DNA of 64,000 nt from Pseudomonas inefficax (GTDB lineage Bacteria; Pseudomonadota; Gammaproteobacteria; Pseudomonadales; Pseudomonadaceae), in contig NZ_OPYN01000207.1 in assembly GCF_900277125.1 (NCBI RefSeq), positions 186,001 through 250,000 of the forward strand, in the 5' to 3' direction. Every line of letters begins with the position of its first letter. Position 1 is the stretch's first letter. The notes beneath the pieces were generated by a model. The model was not told the origin of the DNA, did not search any database, and worked only from the letters and a program-made list of their open reading frames with translations. Both the position numbers and the translations under genes were made by a program. Positions 1-7,350 of this stretch are shown in pieces.

Positions 1-27
1 CCTCAAGAACCCACTGGAGCAACGACC

Positions 28-393
28 ATGAAAAACAAATTGATCCTTACCCTGGCCCTCTCGGTTTTCGCTGCTGGCGCCTTCGCCGAAGATGGCTTCA
101 ACCGCACCAACGCCCACACCTTCGCAGCGACCCAGAGCCAATCCGCTGCCTACGCTGAAGATGGTTTCGATCGCACTGGCGGCCAGCGCTTCGCTGAAGA
201 CGGCTTCGACCGCACCGGGGGCCAGCGCTTTGCCGAAGACGGCTTCGACCGCACCGGTGGCCAGCGCTTTGCCGAAGATGGCTTCGACCGCACCGGTGGC
301 CAGCGCTTTGCCGAAGACGGCTTCGACCGCACTGGCGGCCAGCGCTTCGCTGAAGATGGCTTCGACCGCACCAACGCGCACCGCATCAGCTGA
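28..393 (+). CDS. secreted tandem-repeat protein of unknown function
   Basis: Predicted 121-residue secreted protein. Residues 1-20 form a clear Sec signal peptide (MKNK, hydrophobic stretch, AGAFA cleavage site). The mature chain is almost entirely a 13-residue repeat with core EDGFDRTGGQRFA. There are seven units: the first (EDGFNRTNAHTFA) is separated from the rest by a 10-residue Ala/Gln/Ser linker, five are nearly identical, and the last ends NAHRIS. The first and last units carry NAH where the middle ones carry GGQ. Differences between copies are mostly synonymous third-base changes, which points to selection on the peptide. A GGAG ribosome site lies at 16-19. Similar short repeat proteins exist in Pseudomonas, but I know of no established function. 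There is no cysteine, so it is not a disulfide-rich toxin. An acidic, repetitive periplasmic or secreted peptide source is possible, but this is speculation. Confidence 0.85.
   Translation: MKNKLILTLALSVFAAGAFAEDGFNRTNAHTFAATQSQSAAYAEDGFDRTGGQRFAEDGFDRTGGQRFAEDGFDRTGGQRFAEDGFDRTGGQRFAEDGFDRTGGQRFAEDGFDRTNAHRIS
157..390 (+). repeat. 39-bp tandem coding repeat, six units
   Basis: Six consecutive 39-bp units start at 157, 196, 235, 274, 313 and 352, each encoding 13 residues. A seventh, diverged unit lies at 88-126, before a 30-bp linker. Units differ at wobble positions such as GAAGAC/GAAGAT. The repeats are contiguous with no spacers, so they are not CRISPR. Confidence 0.95.
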
Positions 394-411
394 TCCCTGA
401 TGCGAGCACCC

Positions 412-435
412 AGCCCGGCTTCGGCCGGGCTTGAT
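412..435 (+). terminator. probable terminator of the repeat-protein gene
   Basis: A GC-rich hairpin (AGCCCGG, six-base loop, CCGGGCT) starts 19 bases after the stop codon. It is followed by only a short T-containing tail, so termination strength is uncertain. Confidence 0.55.
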
Positions 436-511
436 CATTTGCAGACAGGCACAGGCTTGGCACACTAGGCACCTTGTCCACCAGGAGGTAGGGCCAGCAA
501 GCCCAGCACAG

Positions 512-1117
512 ATGTATTACTACGAAACCGCCAAAGGCCACGGCCTGCCCCACGACCCCTTCAATGCCATCGTCGGCCCCCGCCCTATCGGCTGGATTTC
601 CTCACAGGACCGCGAAGGCCGCCTGAACCTGGCGCCCTACAGCTTCTTCAACGCCTTCAACTACATCCCGCCGATCATCGGTTTCTGCAGCGTCGGGCGC
701 AAAGACAGCCTTAACAACATCGAGCAGACCGGCGAGTTCGTCTGGAACCTGGCCACCCGCCCGTTGGCCGAACAGATGAACCAGAGCTGCGCACCGGTTG
801 CCGCCGAGATAAACGAATTCGAATTGAGCGGCCTCACCGCCACCCCGTCGAGCATCGTCAACGTGCCGCGTGTCGGCGAAACCCCGGTGGCCTTCGAGTG
901 CAAGGTCAGCCAGATCGTCCAGCTCAAACGGGCAGACCAGGAACTGGTGCCCAGCTGGCTGATCCTGGGTGAAGTGGTGGCGGTGCACATTGCCGAGCAC
1001 CTGCTGAAGAACGGCATCTACGATACCGCTGCCGCCGAGCCGATCCTGCGTGGCGGTGGCCCGGCAGATTATTTCGAGCTGGGCAACCTGTTCAAGATGG
1101 CCCGCCCGCCGGCCTGA
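512..1117 (+). CDS. flavin reductase-like / FMN-binding split-barrel protein
   Basis: Predicted 201-residue protein of the flavin reductase-like family (PF01613, FMN-binding split barrel). Conserved features are the N-terminal NAIVGPRPIGWISS stretch (about residues 16-29), where members bind the flavin phosphate, the LAPYSFFNAF segment, and the central GEFVWNLA segment. Many such proteins reduce or bind FMN without a known physiological substrate. I chose the ATG giving MYYYETAKG because family members start there. An AGGAGG sits somewhat far upstream (483-488) and no alternative start lies between. The stop codon abuts the stop of the convergent small gene. Role inferred from family only. 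Confidence 0.8.
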   Translation: MYYYETAKGHGLPHDPFNAIVGPRPIGWISSQDREGRLNLAPYSFFNAFNYIPPIIGFCSVGRKDSLNNIEQTGEFVWNLATRPLAEQMNQSCAPVAAEINEFELSGLTATPSSIVNVPRVGETPVAFECKVSQIVQLKRADQELVPSWLILGEVVAVHIAEHLLKNGIYDTAAAEPILRGGGPADYFELGNLFKMARPPA

Positions 1118-1351
1118 TCACCAGATCAGCTCACCCTCTTCGCTGACGCCCTGCAGGCGTTGCAGCTCGGATGTGGCCGCTTCATCGGCGGCCACGGCAC
1201 CCTTGAACACCTGGCCGTCGAGAATCTTGTGAAAGCGCGGCGCGCCGCCCATACCCAGAGCCTTGACCGCGATGGCTGCGTTGTAGCCGCCACCTTCCAC
1301 CGGGACCATCGCCGAAACCGCTTCGAAATGCGGGAATTCCCTACGTGCCAT
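1118..1351 (-). CDS. small conserved hypothetical protein (77 aa)
   Basis: A 77-residue protein starting MARREFPHFEAV. A Gly-rich segment (VEGGGYNAAIAVKALGMGGAPRFHKILDG) precedes an acidic C-terminus, and there is no signal peptide or membrane segment. The start was set at the ATG just before the REP pair upstream. A longer reading frame on this strand would begin inside the REP element and is unlikely to be translated. Convergent with the flavin-reductase-like gene, their stop codons lying back to back at 1115-1120. I do not recognise a family. Confidence 0.6.
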   Translation of the reverse strand: MARREFPHFEAVSAMVPVEGGGYNAAIAVKALGMGGAPRFHKILDGQVFKGAVAADEAATSELQRLQGVSEEGELIW

Positions 1352-1404
1352 GTTGCAATCCGCTTGGTTAATCGAGGGGCGGCATTTTACCCTATTTGCC
1401 TGTA

Positions 1405-1500
1405 CCGGCCCTATCGCCGGCAAGCCGGCTTCCACAGGTACGGCACCGCTCTCGATACCTGTGATGAACCTGTGGGAGCTGGCTTGCCGGCGATGAGGCA
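1405..1500. repeat. REP pair (GCCGGCAAGCC type)
   Basis: Two inverted copies of a palindromic REP containing CGCCGGCAAGCC and a CCACAGG tail, between the 77-aa gene and the ABM-domain gene. Confidence 0.85.
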
Positions 1501-1515
1501 AGAACAGGCAACACC

Positions 1516-1809
1516 TCAATTAAAGGTATGCAGATCCAGGCTGCTGACCACCTGCGCCTGTACCAGCTCACCAAACACTTCCAGCGTCGGCGAAGCAAAG
1601 TACCCACTCATCGCCTGCTGATCCCGCCAGCTACCACTGAGCAACCATAAATCGGCATCAGCCTGCGAGCGCTGCACGGTGAAACTCAGGCAACCCGGTG
1701 CCCGCAGCGAGGGCTCGAGCAGGTCACGCAGACGCGCGCCCAGCTCCGCCGAGCGCCCGCTGCTGGCACGGATGAAAGCAAGGTGGGTGACCGGTTGTGT
1801 CGGGGTCAT
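1516..1809 (-). CDS. antibiotic biosynthesis monooxygenase (ABM) domain protein
   Basis: 97-residue single-domain protein of the ABM/dimeric ferredoxin-like barrel superfamily (PF03992). The pattern is HLAFIRASSGRSAELGARL for strand 1 and helix 1, APGCLSFTVQRS for strand 2, and WLLSGSWRDQQAMSGYF for the characteristic W/Y-rich strand and helix. Family members include quinol monooxygenases such as YgiN and many uncharacterised homologues, so substrate cannot be called. It is divergent from the AraC-type regulator gene, with a long perfect inverted repeat in the shared promoter region. This suggests the regulator controls it, but that is inference. Confidence 0.8.
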   Translation of the reverse strand: MTPTQPVTHLAFIRASSGRSAELGARLRDLLEPSLRAPGCLSFTVQRSQADADLWLLSGSWRDQQAMSGYFASPTLEVFGELVQAQVVSSLDLHTFN

Positions 1810-1892
1810 TGCATAATCTCCTTGAAGCAGGCGGACGGAAAAGCCAGGCTGCCAAGGTTAGGGGCCCTCCCGCGCGACGCGTTAGGCCATTA

Positions 1893-1948
1893 CTGCACGC
1901 CGATTGCCTGATCCTGCAGCACGGCAGGATCAGGCAATCGGCGTGCAG
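1893..1948. promoter_or_regulatory. perfect 25-bp inverted repeat, probable operator or hairpin
   Basis: Arms at 1893-1917 and 1924-1948 are perfect reverse complements, separated by six bases (AGCACG). The core half-site includes GATTGCCTGATCCTGC. It lies in the divergent promoter region between the ABM gene and the AraC-type gene. It lacks a following T-run and shares no sequence with the REP families in this window. An operator for the AraC-type protein is the simplest reading. Confidence 0.7.
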
Positions 1949-2011
1949 CTTTTGACTAGCGCCCGCCATTGCCCAAACCTATGCTGCGTCGGTCAGCAGA
2001 GGAAAGCCATC

Positions 2012-2932
2012 ATGACCACCGCCACGTCCATCGACCCGAGCCTGGAACTGCAACGCCAGGAGCTGGCCGAGCTGATCCGCCGCCACGCCGGGGAGCCTCA
2101 CGGCCCGGCGTCGGCCATCGACGACCTTTTCCTGGTGCGCTACACCGAAAACGTGCGCTCGGTACCGACCCTGGCGCAACCCGCGCTGTGCATCCTCGCC
2201 CAGGGCAGCAAAAGCCTGTTCCTCGGTGACGAGCAGTACGCCTACGACCCGCTGCACTACATGGTGGTCTCGGTAACCTTGCCGCTTAGCGGCGTCAGGC
2301 TCGATGCCAGCCCCGAGCACCCGAGCCTTGGCCTGCGCATGGATCTGGACCCGGCCGAAATCAGCCAGCTGATCGCCGAAAGCGGGCCGATGCTGGTGCC
2401 CAACCGGCCTTCCGGTCGTGGCCTGTATGTGGAAAGAACCGATGCCGCGTTGCTCGACGCCTTGCTGCGGCTGATACGCCTGCTGGACACCCCTCGCGAC
2501 ATCGCGATGCTGGCGCCGCTGTTCCGTCGGGAGATTCTGTACCGCCTGCTGCGTGGGCCGCAGGGCTATCGGTTGTACGAAATCGCCTTGGCCAACAGCC
2601 AGACCCACCGGGTTTGCCAGGCCATCACCTGGCTCAACCAGAACTACCAGCTACCTTTGCGCATCGAGGACCTGGCCCGGGAGGTCAACCTCAGCACCTC
2701 GACCTTGCACCACCGGTTCAAGGCCGTGACGTCGATGAGCCCGTTGCAGTACCAGAAGCAACTGCGCCTGCAGGAGGCGCGGCGGTTGATGCTCAATGAC
2801 GGGATCGAGGCAGCGGTGGCAGCCTACCGGGTGGGGTATGAGAGCCCGTCACAGTTCAGCCGTGAATACAGCCGGCTGTATGGCGCGCCGCCGATTCGTG
2901 ATGTGGCCAGGTTGCGAGCGACTGCTGGCTGA
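2012..2932 (+). CDS. AraC family transcriptional regulator (AraC_N type)
   Basis: 306-residue regulator. The N-terminal half (about residues 35-190) matches the AraC_N ligand-binding domain seen in YqhC-like regulators (PALCILAQGSKSLFLGDE, YDPLHYMVVSVTLPLSG). The C-terminal 100 residues hold two helix-turn-helix units (LRIEDLAREVNLSTSTLHHRFKAV, and AAYRVGYESPSQFSREYSRLYG). The start chosen is the ATG after GGAAAG at 2001-2006. A longer frame would begin inside the upstream inverted repeat. Members of this subfamily often sense aldehydes or related small molecules and activate a neighbouring oxidoreductase. Here the neighbour is a divergent ABM-domain protein. Confidence 0.9.
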   Translation: MTTATSIDPSLELQRQELAELIRRHAGEPHGPASAIDDLFLVRYTENVRSVPTLAQPALCILAQGSKSLFLGDEQYAYDPLHYMVVSVTLPLSGVRLDASPEHPSLGLRMDLDPAEISQLIAESGPMLVPNRPSGRGLYVERTDAALLDALLRLIRLLDTPRDIAMLAPLFRREILYRLLRGPQGYRLYEIALANSQTHRVCQAITWLNQNYQLPLRIEDLAREVNLSTSTLHHRFKAVTSMSPLQYQKQLRLQEARRLMLNDGIEAAVAAYRVGYESPSQFSREYSRLYGAPPIRDVARLRATAG

Positions 2933-2948
2933 GTTTGGCTTTGCCTGT

Positions 2949-2984
2949 GCCGGCCTCTTCGCGGGTTCACCCGCGAAAGGGCCG
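2949..2984. repeat. single REP element
   Basis: One REP copy (CCGGCCTCTTCGCGGGTTCA followed by the complementary CCCGCGAA) between two convergent genes. It probably also serves as a transcript end for both. Confidence 0.8.
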
Positions 2985-3004
2985 ATAAAGACAATAGCTT
3001 CACT

Positions 3005-4642
3005 TCAACCCAACACAGCCCCCTGCCACTGATTCTGGTCAACCTGGATCAAGGTCGGCCCCTTGCGCTCCACTGCCTGCCCCAGCGCCACCTGCAGCTG
3101 CGCCACGTCTGCCACCTGTTCCGCCGCAGCGCCCAGAGCTCGCGCCACACCGATGAAGTCCGGCGTATGGATATCCACCCCGACCGGCTCGATCGCTCGG
3201 TTGACCATGTACTTCTTGATTTCCTCGTACCCCTGGTTGTTCCACAACAGCACGATCAACGGTACCTGCGCTTCCACCGCGCTGGCCAGCTCTGGCAAGG
3301 TGAATTGCAAACCGCCATCACCAATCAGGCACACCGCTGGGGCACGCTCGTCGACCTGTTCCGCGCTGCCCAGCCAGGCGCCCATGGCAGCTGGCAATGC
3401 GTAACCCAAGGTGCCATAGCCGGTCGAGGCATTGAACCAACGGCGTGGCTGGTCCATGTCCAGAGTCAGGTTGCCGGTGTACACCGGCTGGGTCGAATCG
3501 CCCACCAGAATGGCATTGGGCAGGCGCTCGAGAATCGCGTTCAACAAACGCGTCTGGCTCAGGGTCGGCTGGTCCCAACCCGCCGCCAGTGCCTGGCGCA
3601 GCTTGGCCACCCGAGCTGCCCCCCATGTGCTTTCACGCACGGGTTGCGGCAGTGGCTGCAAGGCACCGAGCAGCGCCTCGGCGGCCAGTTCGGCATCGGC
3701 CACCAGCGCCAGCGTCGGCAGGTAATTGCGCACGGTCTGGTCGGGGTCGATGTCGATGCGCAACAGGCTGCCCGGGATCTCGAAACCACCTTTGAAGGTA
3801 ATGTCATAGTCGGTTTCGGCCAGTTCGGTACCGATCGCCAGCACCACATCGGCCTCGGCCACCAGCGCCCGTGTGGCTGGCAGAGACTGGGTCGAGCCGA
3901 TCTGCAGCGGGTGGCTGGCCGGCAGCAGCCCCTTGGCATTGATGGTCAGCGCCACCGGCGCCTGCAGGTGGTCGGCCAGGCGCGCCAGCGCAGCGCCCGC
4001 GGCCAATGCGCCGCCCCCGGCCAGGATCAATGGCCGCCTTGCATTGGCCAGGCGCTCGGCCATCTGCGCCACGGCCTGCGGCGCTGCCCCTGCGCGGCTG
4101 CTGCGCACCACACGCCCCGGCAACAGGTGATCGGCCGGCTCGACCAGCACATCGAGCGGGATCTCGATGTGCACCGGGCGCGGTCGGGCCCCTTCGAACA
4201 CGGCGAATGCCCGCGCCAGCACCTGCGGCAGGTCATCGGCACTCATCAGGGTGTGGGAAAACGCCGCCACACCCGACACCAACGCTGCCTGGTTGGGCAA
4301 CTCGTGCAGCTTGCCGCGGCCACCGCCCAGCTGGTCGCGCGACTGCACGCTGGAAATCACCAGCATCGGGATCGAGTCGGCATAGGCCTGGCCCATGGCA
4401 GTGGTGATGTTGGTCATGCCCGGGCCGGTGATGATGAAGCACACCCCGGGCTTGCCGCGGGTGCGCGCATAACCGTCGGCCATGAACCCGGCACCCTGCT
4501 CGTGGCGCGGGGTGACATGGCGGATCGACGAGCCCGCCAGGCCGCGGTAGAGCTCCACGGTATGTACGCCAGGAATGCCGAAGACATGGTCCACACCATA
4601 GCCTTCAAGGAGTTTTACCAGTACTTCGCCGCAGGTTGCCAT
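3005..4642 (-). CDS. ThDP-dependent decarboxylase, acetolactate synthase/AruI-like
   Basis: 545-residue thiamine-diphosphate enzyme. The N-terminal pyrimidine-binding domain has the catalytic Glu48 in TPRHEQGAGFMADGYAR. The middle domain is Rossmann-like (LILAGGGALAAGA), and the C-terminal pyrophosphate-binding domain has the Mg/ThDP motif GDGGLQFT...LWNN. The sequence resembles the group annotated in Pseudomonas as 5-guanidino-2-oxopentanoate decarboxylase (AruI, arginine transaminase pathway) more than biosynthetic IlvB/IlvI: there is no IlvH-type small subunit gene next to it. No other aru gene is present, so the substrate is open. Divergent from a LysR-type gene that probably regulates it. 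Confident about the family, not about the substrate. Confidence 0.85.
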   Translation of the reverse strand: MATCGEVLVKLLEGYGVDHVFGIPGVHTVELYRGLAGSSIRHVTPRHEQGAGFMADGYARTRGKPGVCFIITGPGMTNITTAMGQAYADSIPMLVISSVQSRDQLGGGRGKLHELPNQAALVSGVAAFSHTLMSADDLPQVLARAFAVFEGARPRPVHIEIPLDVLVEPADHLLPGRVVRSSRAGAAPQAVAQMAERLANARRPLILAGGGALAAGAALARLADHLQAPVALTINAKGLLPASHPLQIGSTQSLPATRALVAEADVVLAIGTELAETDYDITFKGGFEIPGSLLRIDIDPDQTVRNYLPTLALVADAELAAEALLGALQPLPQPVRESTWGAARVAKLRQALAAGWDQPTLSQTRLLNAILERLPNAILVGDSTQPVYTGNLTLDMDQPRRWFNASTGYGTLGYALPAAMGAWLGSAEQVDERAPAVCLIGDGGLQFTLPELASAVEAQVPLIVLLWNNQGYEEIKKYMVNRAIEPVGVDIHTPDFIGVARALGAAAEQVADVAQLQVALGQAVERKGPTLIQVDQNQWQGAVLG

Positions 4643-4756
4643 CGGGTTTCACCATGAATCTTGGTTGGGTTATGCCCTTATTGGACCCAGCCACGGCTAT
4701 CGCCACAATGCAAAAAAACACATACTAGCCATGTCCTGCAATCATGGCTCGGTGCA

Positions 4757-5632
4757 ATGAAACGCCTCCCGCCCCTACCCGCCCTGCATACCTTTCTGGT
4801 CACCGCCCAGCACTGCAATTTCACCCGTGCCGGGCAGCAGTTGCATATCACCCAGGGCGCCGTCAGCCGACAGATCGCAGCCCTCGAGGAGCATCTGGGT
4901 TATGCCTTGTTCCAGCGCCAGGCCCGTGGGCTGAGCCTGACCCGTGAAGGCCAGGACTGGCTGCCGAGGGTGCAGCAGGTGTTCGCGCTGATCGAACAGG
5001 GAGTGCGCGAGGTGGGTGGACGCACCGCTACCTTGCAGCTCAAGGCACCGACCTGCGTAATGCGCTGGCTGCTGCCACGCCTGATGGAATGGCAGGCGCT
5101 ACGCCCGGATGTGCCTGTAGAACTGACCACCACGGTGCAACATGGGGTGGACTTTCGCCGCGAGGGTTTCGATGCCGCGGTGGTGTATGGCGATGCGCCG
5201 AACCACGGGCTGCACGTACGCAAGCTGTTCGATGAACAGCTGACGCCGGTGTGCGCACCGTCCCTGCAACAGGGGCCGGCACCGTTGCAGCAGGTCGAGG
5301 ACCTGGCGCGACATATGCTGCTGCACCCGTCGCGAGATGAGCATGACTGGCAGTTATGGCTGCAGGCAGCCGGGGTGACACTGGGCACTCCAGGGCCGAA
5401 GCAGCATTTCGAGACGCTGGACATGGCGATGGCCATGGCCTCGCAGGGGACCGGGGTGGCGATCGGCGACTGGTCGCTGATCGGCGATGACTTGCGCGGG
5501 GGGCGGTTGTGCATGCCGTTTGCGCTGAAGGTGATGACCGGCAAGGGCTATTACCTGGTGAGCCAGAGCAAGAGCTTGCCGCCGGGGTTGGTGGAATTGC
5601 TGGATTGGCTGGAGGGCCAGGCCAGCCAGTGA
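4757..5632 (+). CDS. LysR family transcriptional regulator (GcvA-like)
   Basis: 291-residue LysR-type regulator. The N-terminal winged helix-turn-helix (FLVTAQHCNFTRAGQQLHITQGAVSRQIAALEEHLG, spread over about residues 10-45) is followed by a substrate-binding domain (ATLQLKAPTCVMRWLLPRL onward). The APTCVMRWLLPRL segment is typical of the GcvA-like clade. I chose the ATG giving MKRLPPLPALHTF, because LTTRs of this clade begin just before the first helix. Divergent from the ThDP decarboxylase, with about 115 bp between them. Confidence 0.9.
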   Translation: MKRLPPLPALHTFLVTAQHCNFTRAGQQLHITQGAVSRQIAALEEHLGYALFQRQARGLSLTREGQDWLPRVQQVFALIEQGVREVGGRTATLQLKAPTCVMRWLLPRLMEWQALRPDVPVELTTTVQHGVDFRREGFDAAVVYGDAPNHGLHVRKLFDEQLTPVCAPSLQQGPAPLQQVEDLARHMLLHPSRDEHDWQLWLQAAGVTLGTPGPKQHFETLDMAMAMASQGTGVAIGDWSLIGDDLRGGRLCMPFALKVMTGKGYYLVSQSKSLPPGLVELLDWLEGQASQ

Positions 5633-5633
5633 G

Positions 5634-5727
5634 AGCCCCTTCGCGGGCTCGCCCGCTCCCACAGGTATCGCAAAAATCCAAGGCCTGCGCTGTACCTGTG
5701 GGAGCGGGCAAGCCCGCGAAGCAGGCG
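5634..5727. repeat. REP pair
   Basis: Two inverted REP copies (GCGGGCTCGCCCGCTCCCAC and its reverse type) between convergent genes. Confidence 0.85.
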
Positions 5728-5729
5728 AC

Positions 5730-6344
5730 TCAGTAGCCGACAGTGAAACGCTGCCGCGAGTGCTGCGGCTTTTCCAGTTCGTCGAGCATGGCAATCGCGT
5801 AATCGGCAAAGGTGATCCAGCTTCTGCCATCCGCGCCGATCAGCAGATGATCCTTGCCCAGCTTGTAATGCCCGCTGCGCTCACCTTCAACGAACTCCGC
5901 CGACGGCGACAGGAAGGTCCAGTCCAGGTTCGGCTCCCGCTGCAACGCTTCCAGAAAACGCACCCCGGCAGCGGCCTCGGCCTTGTATGCCTCGGGGAAG
6001 TCCGGGCTGTCGATCACCCGATGCCCAGACGGCAGCAACAGGCTGCCGGCCCCACCCACCACCAGCAGGCGCCTGACTCCGGCCCGCTTGACCGGCTCGA
6101 TGATGGCGTGTGGCTCGATGGTCGAGAAATGCGCCGCACTCAGCACCGCATCCACACCCGCAACCGCCGCTTGCAGGGCTGCACTGTCCTTGGCATCCAG
6201 CGCCTGGACGGTCACCCCGTCCCGCCCCTGCAACCGCGACGGGTCGCGGGCGATGGCCAGCACACTGTGGCCACGGCGCAGGGCCTCTTCCAGCAACTGG
6301 CTGCCAGCGCGGCCAGTGGCACCGATGATTGCAATCTTGCTCAT
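5730..6344 (-). CDS. NAD(P)-binding NmrA/SDR-a-like protein
   Basis: 204-residue atypical short-chain dehydrogenase. The N-terminus is a dinucleotide-binding fold (MSKIAIIGATGRAGSQLLEEAL, residues 1-22) with the GATGxxG motif. AQALDAKDSAALQAAVAGVDAVLSA and LLVVGGAGSLL are further Rossmann strands. There is no YxxxK catalytic pair of the classical SDR type, so it is better called an NAD(P)H-binding or quinone-reductase-like protein. It has the same orientation as the downstream MBL-fold gene's neighbour, but the two are separated and may be independent. Confidence 0.8.
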   Translation of the reverse strand: MSKIAIIGATGRAGSQLLEEALRRGHSVLAIARDPSRLQGRDGVTVQALDAKDSAALQAAVAGVDAVLSAAHFSTIEPHAIIEPVKRAGVRRLLVVGGAGSLLLPSGHRVIDSPDFPEAYKAEAAAGVRFLEALQREPNLDWTFLSPSAEFVEGERSGHYKLGKDHLLIGADGRSWITFADYAIAMLDELEKPQHSRQRFTVGY

Positions 6345-6371
6345 GGGATACTCTCCATCAATTGAACGGAA

Positions 6372-7247
6372 TTACCACTTCATCTCGCCCTTGGCGACCT
6401 TGGCCCCCAGCTCCAGTGAGCTTTCATCGGCCAGGCTCGGGTAACGTCGCTTCATCGCCGCGATCAACGCACCGGCGTCTTTAGCCTTGGCAGCCTCGGC
6501 ATCGAAATCACGAATGTAATTCGCTGTGAAGCGCACGGCCTCGAGCGATCGGCTGCTGTCCCCCAGGTAATGCCCGGGGATGACCGTGCGCGGCGCCAGC
6601 GCCTCGATGTTCGCCAGGGTGCCGAGCCAGTCGGCGTGGGACTTGGCCGTTTGCGTGTCGGCCATCCACACATGGATGTTCTCCGACACCACCACGCCAC
6701 CGACCACCGCCTTGATCGACGGGACCCATACGAAACTGCGATCAGGTTGCGGGCCGTCGAGGCCGACCATCTCGAGTGCCTGCCCTTCCAGCATCAGGCG
6801 GTTGCCTTCGAGCACCTGCGGCAGCACCAGCCGCGCCGGCCTGTCCGCGCCCATCTGCGGGCCCCAGTAGGCCAACTTGGCATCCATGGTCTGGCGGATA
6901 TGGGCAACCGTGGCGGCCGACGCCAGCACCTTGGCCTCGGGGAAGGCTTGGGTCAGGGTATCCAGGCCGAAGTAGTAGTCCGGGTCGCCATGGCTGATGT
7001 AGATACTGGTCAGCTGCTTGCCGCCTGCCCTCAGGCGCTGCACCAGCTGCTCGGCCTGGGCCTTGCCGAACTGGGCATCGACGAGAATGGCGTCGTGCTC
7101 GCCGCTGACGATTACCGAACTGACCGGGAAAATTGCCTCATGCCCGGGGTTGTAAACCTCCAGCTGCAAGGGGTCGGCGGCCAACACCGGGCCGGCCAGG
7201 GTCACACAGGCCAGCAGCAGGCCATGCAAGGGAGTGAGAAGAGACAT
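6372..7247 (-). CDS. exported MBL-fold protein with altered metal motif
   Basis: 291-residue protein with an N-terminal signal peptide (cleavage near VLAADP, residues 21-26) and a metallo-beta-lactamase fold. The loop that normally reads HxHxDH is here ISHGDPDYYFG: His86 and Asp90 are kept, but the second His is Asp88 and the last is Tyr91. A later RTVIPGHYLGD keeps a His. Zinc binding may therefore be changed or lost. Divergent from the LysR-type gene, with about 100 bp between them. Related proteins are common in Pseudomonas, but I know no substrate. Confidence 0.8.
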   Translation of the reverse strand: MSLLTPLHGLLLACVTLAGPVLAADPLQLEVYNPGHEAIFPVSSVIVSGEHDAILVDAQFGKAQAEQLVQRLRAGGKQLTSIYISHGDPDYYFGLDTLTQAFPEAKVLASAATVAHIRQTMDAKLAYWGPQMGADRPARLVLPQVLEGNRLMLEGQALEMVGLDGPQPDRSFVWVPSIKAVVGGVVVSENIHVWMADTQTAKSHADWLGTLANIEALAPRTVIPGHYLGDSSRSLEAVRFTANYIRDFDAEAAKAKDAGALIAAMKRRYPSLADESSLELGAKVAKGEMKW

Positions 7248-7350
7248 CGCAAACGCCCGTCAGATGAACAATGCCCAACAGCTTAGTTGCCCAATCCGTG
7301 ACAAAAAATGCGATGCTCGAACATAGTTTGTTTCTGAAACCGGGCAAATC

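Noticed and set aside
150..386. Minus-strand repeat protein (RSKPSSAKRWPPV repeats)
   Set aside because: It is the antisense of the sense tandem repeat, with no signal peptide or ribosome site, so it is a shadow of the real gene.
157..390. Possible CRISPR array
   Set aside because: The repeats are directly adjacent without spacers and lie in an open reading frame.
4661..4756. N-terminal extension of the LysR gene beside the decarboxylase
   Set aside because: The extension does not resemble LysR proteins, and the family starts at MKRLPPL.
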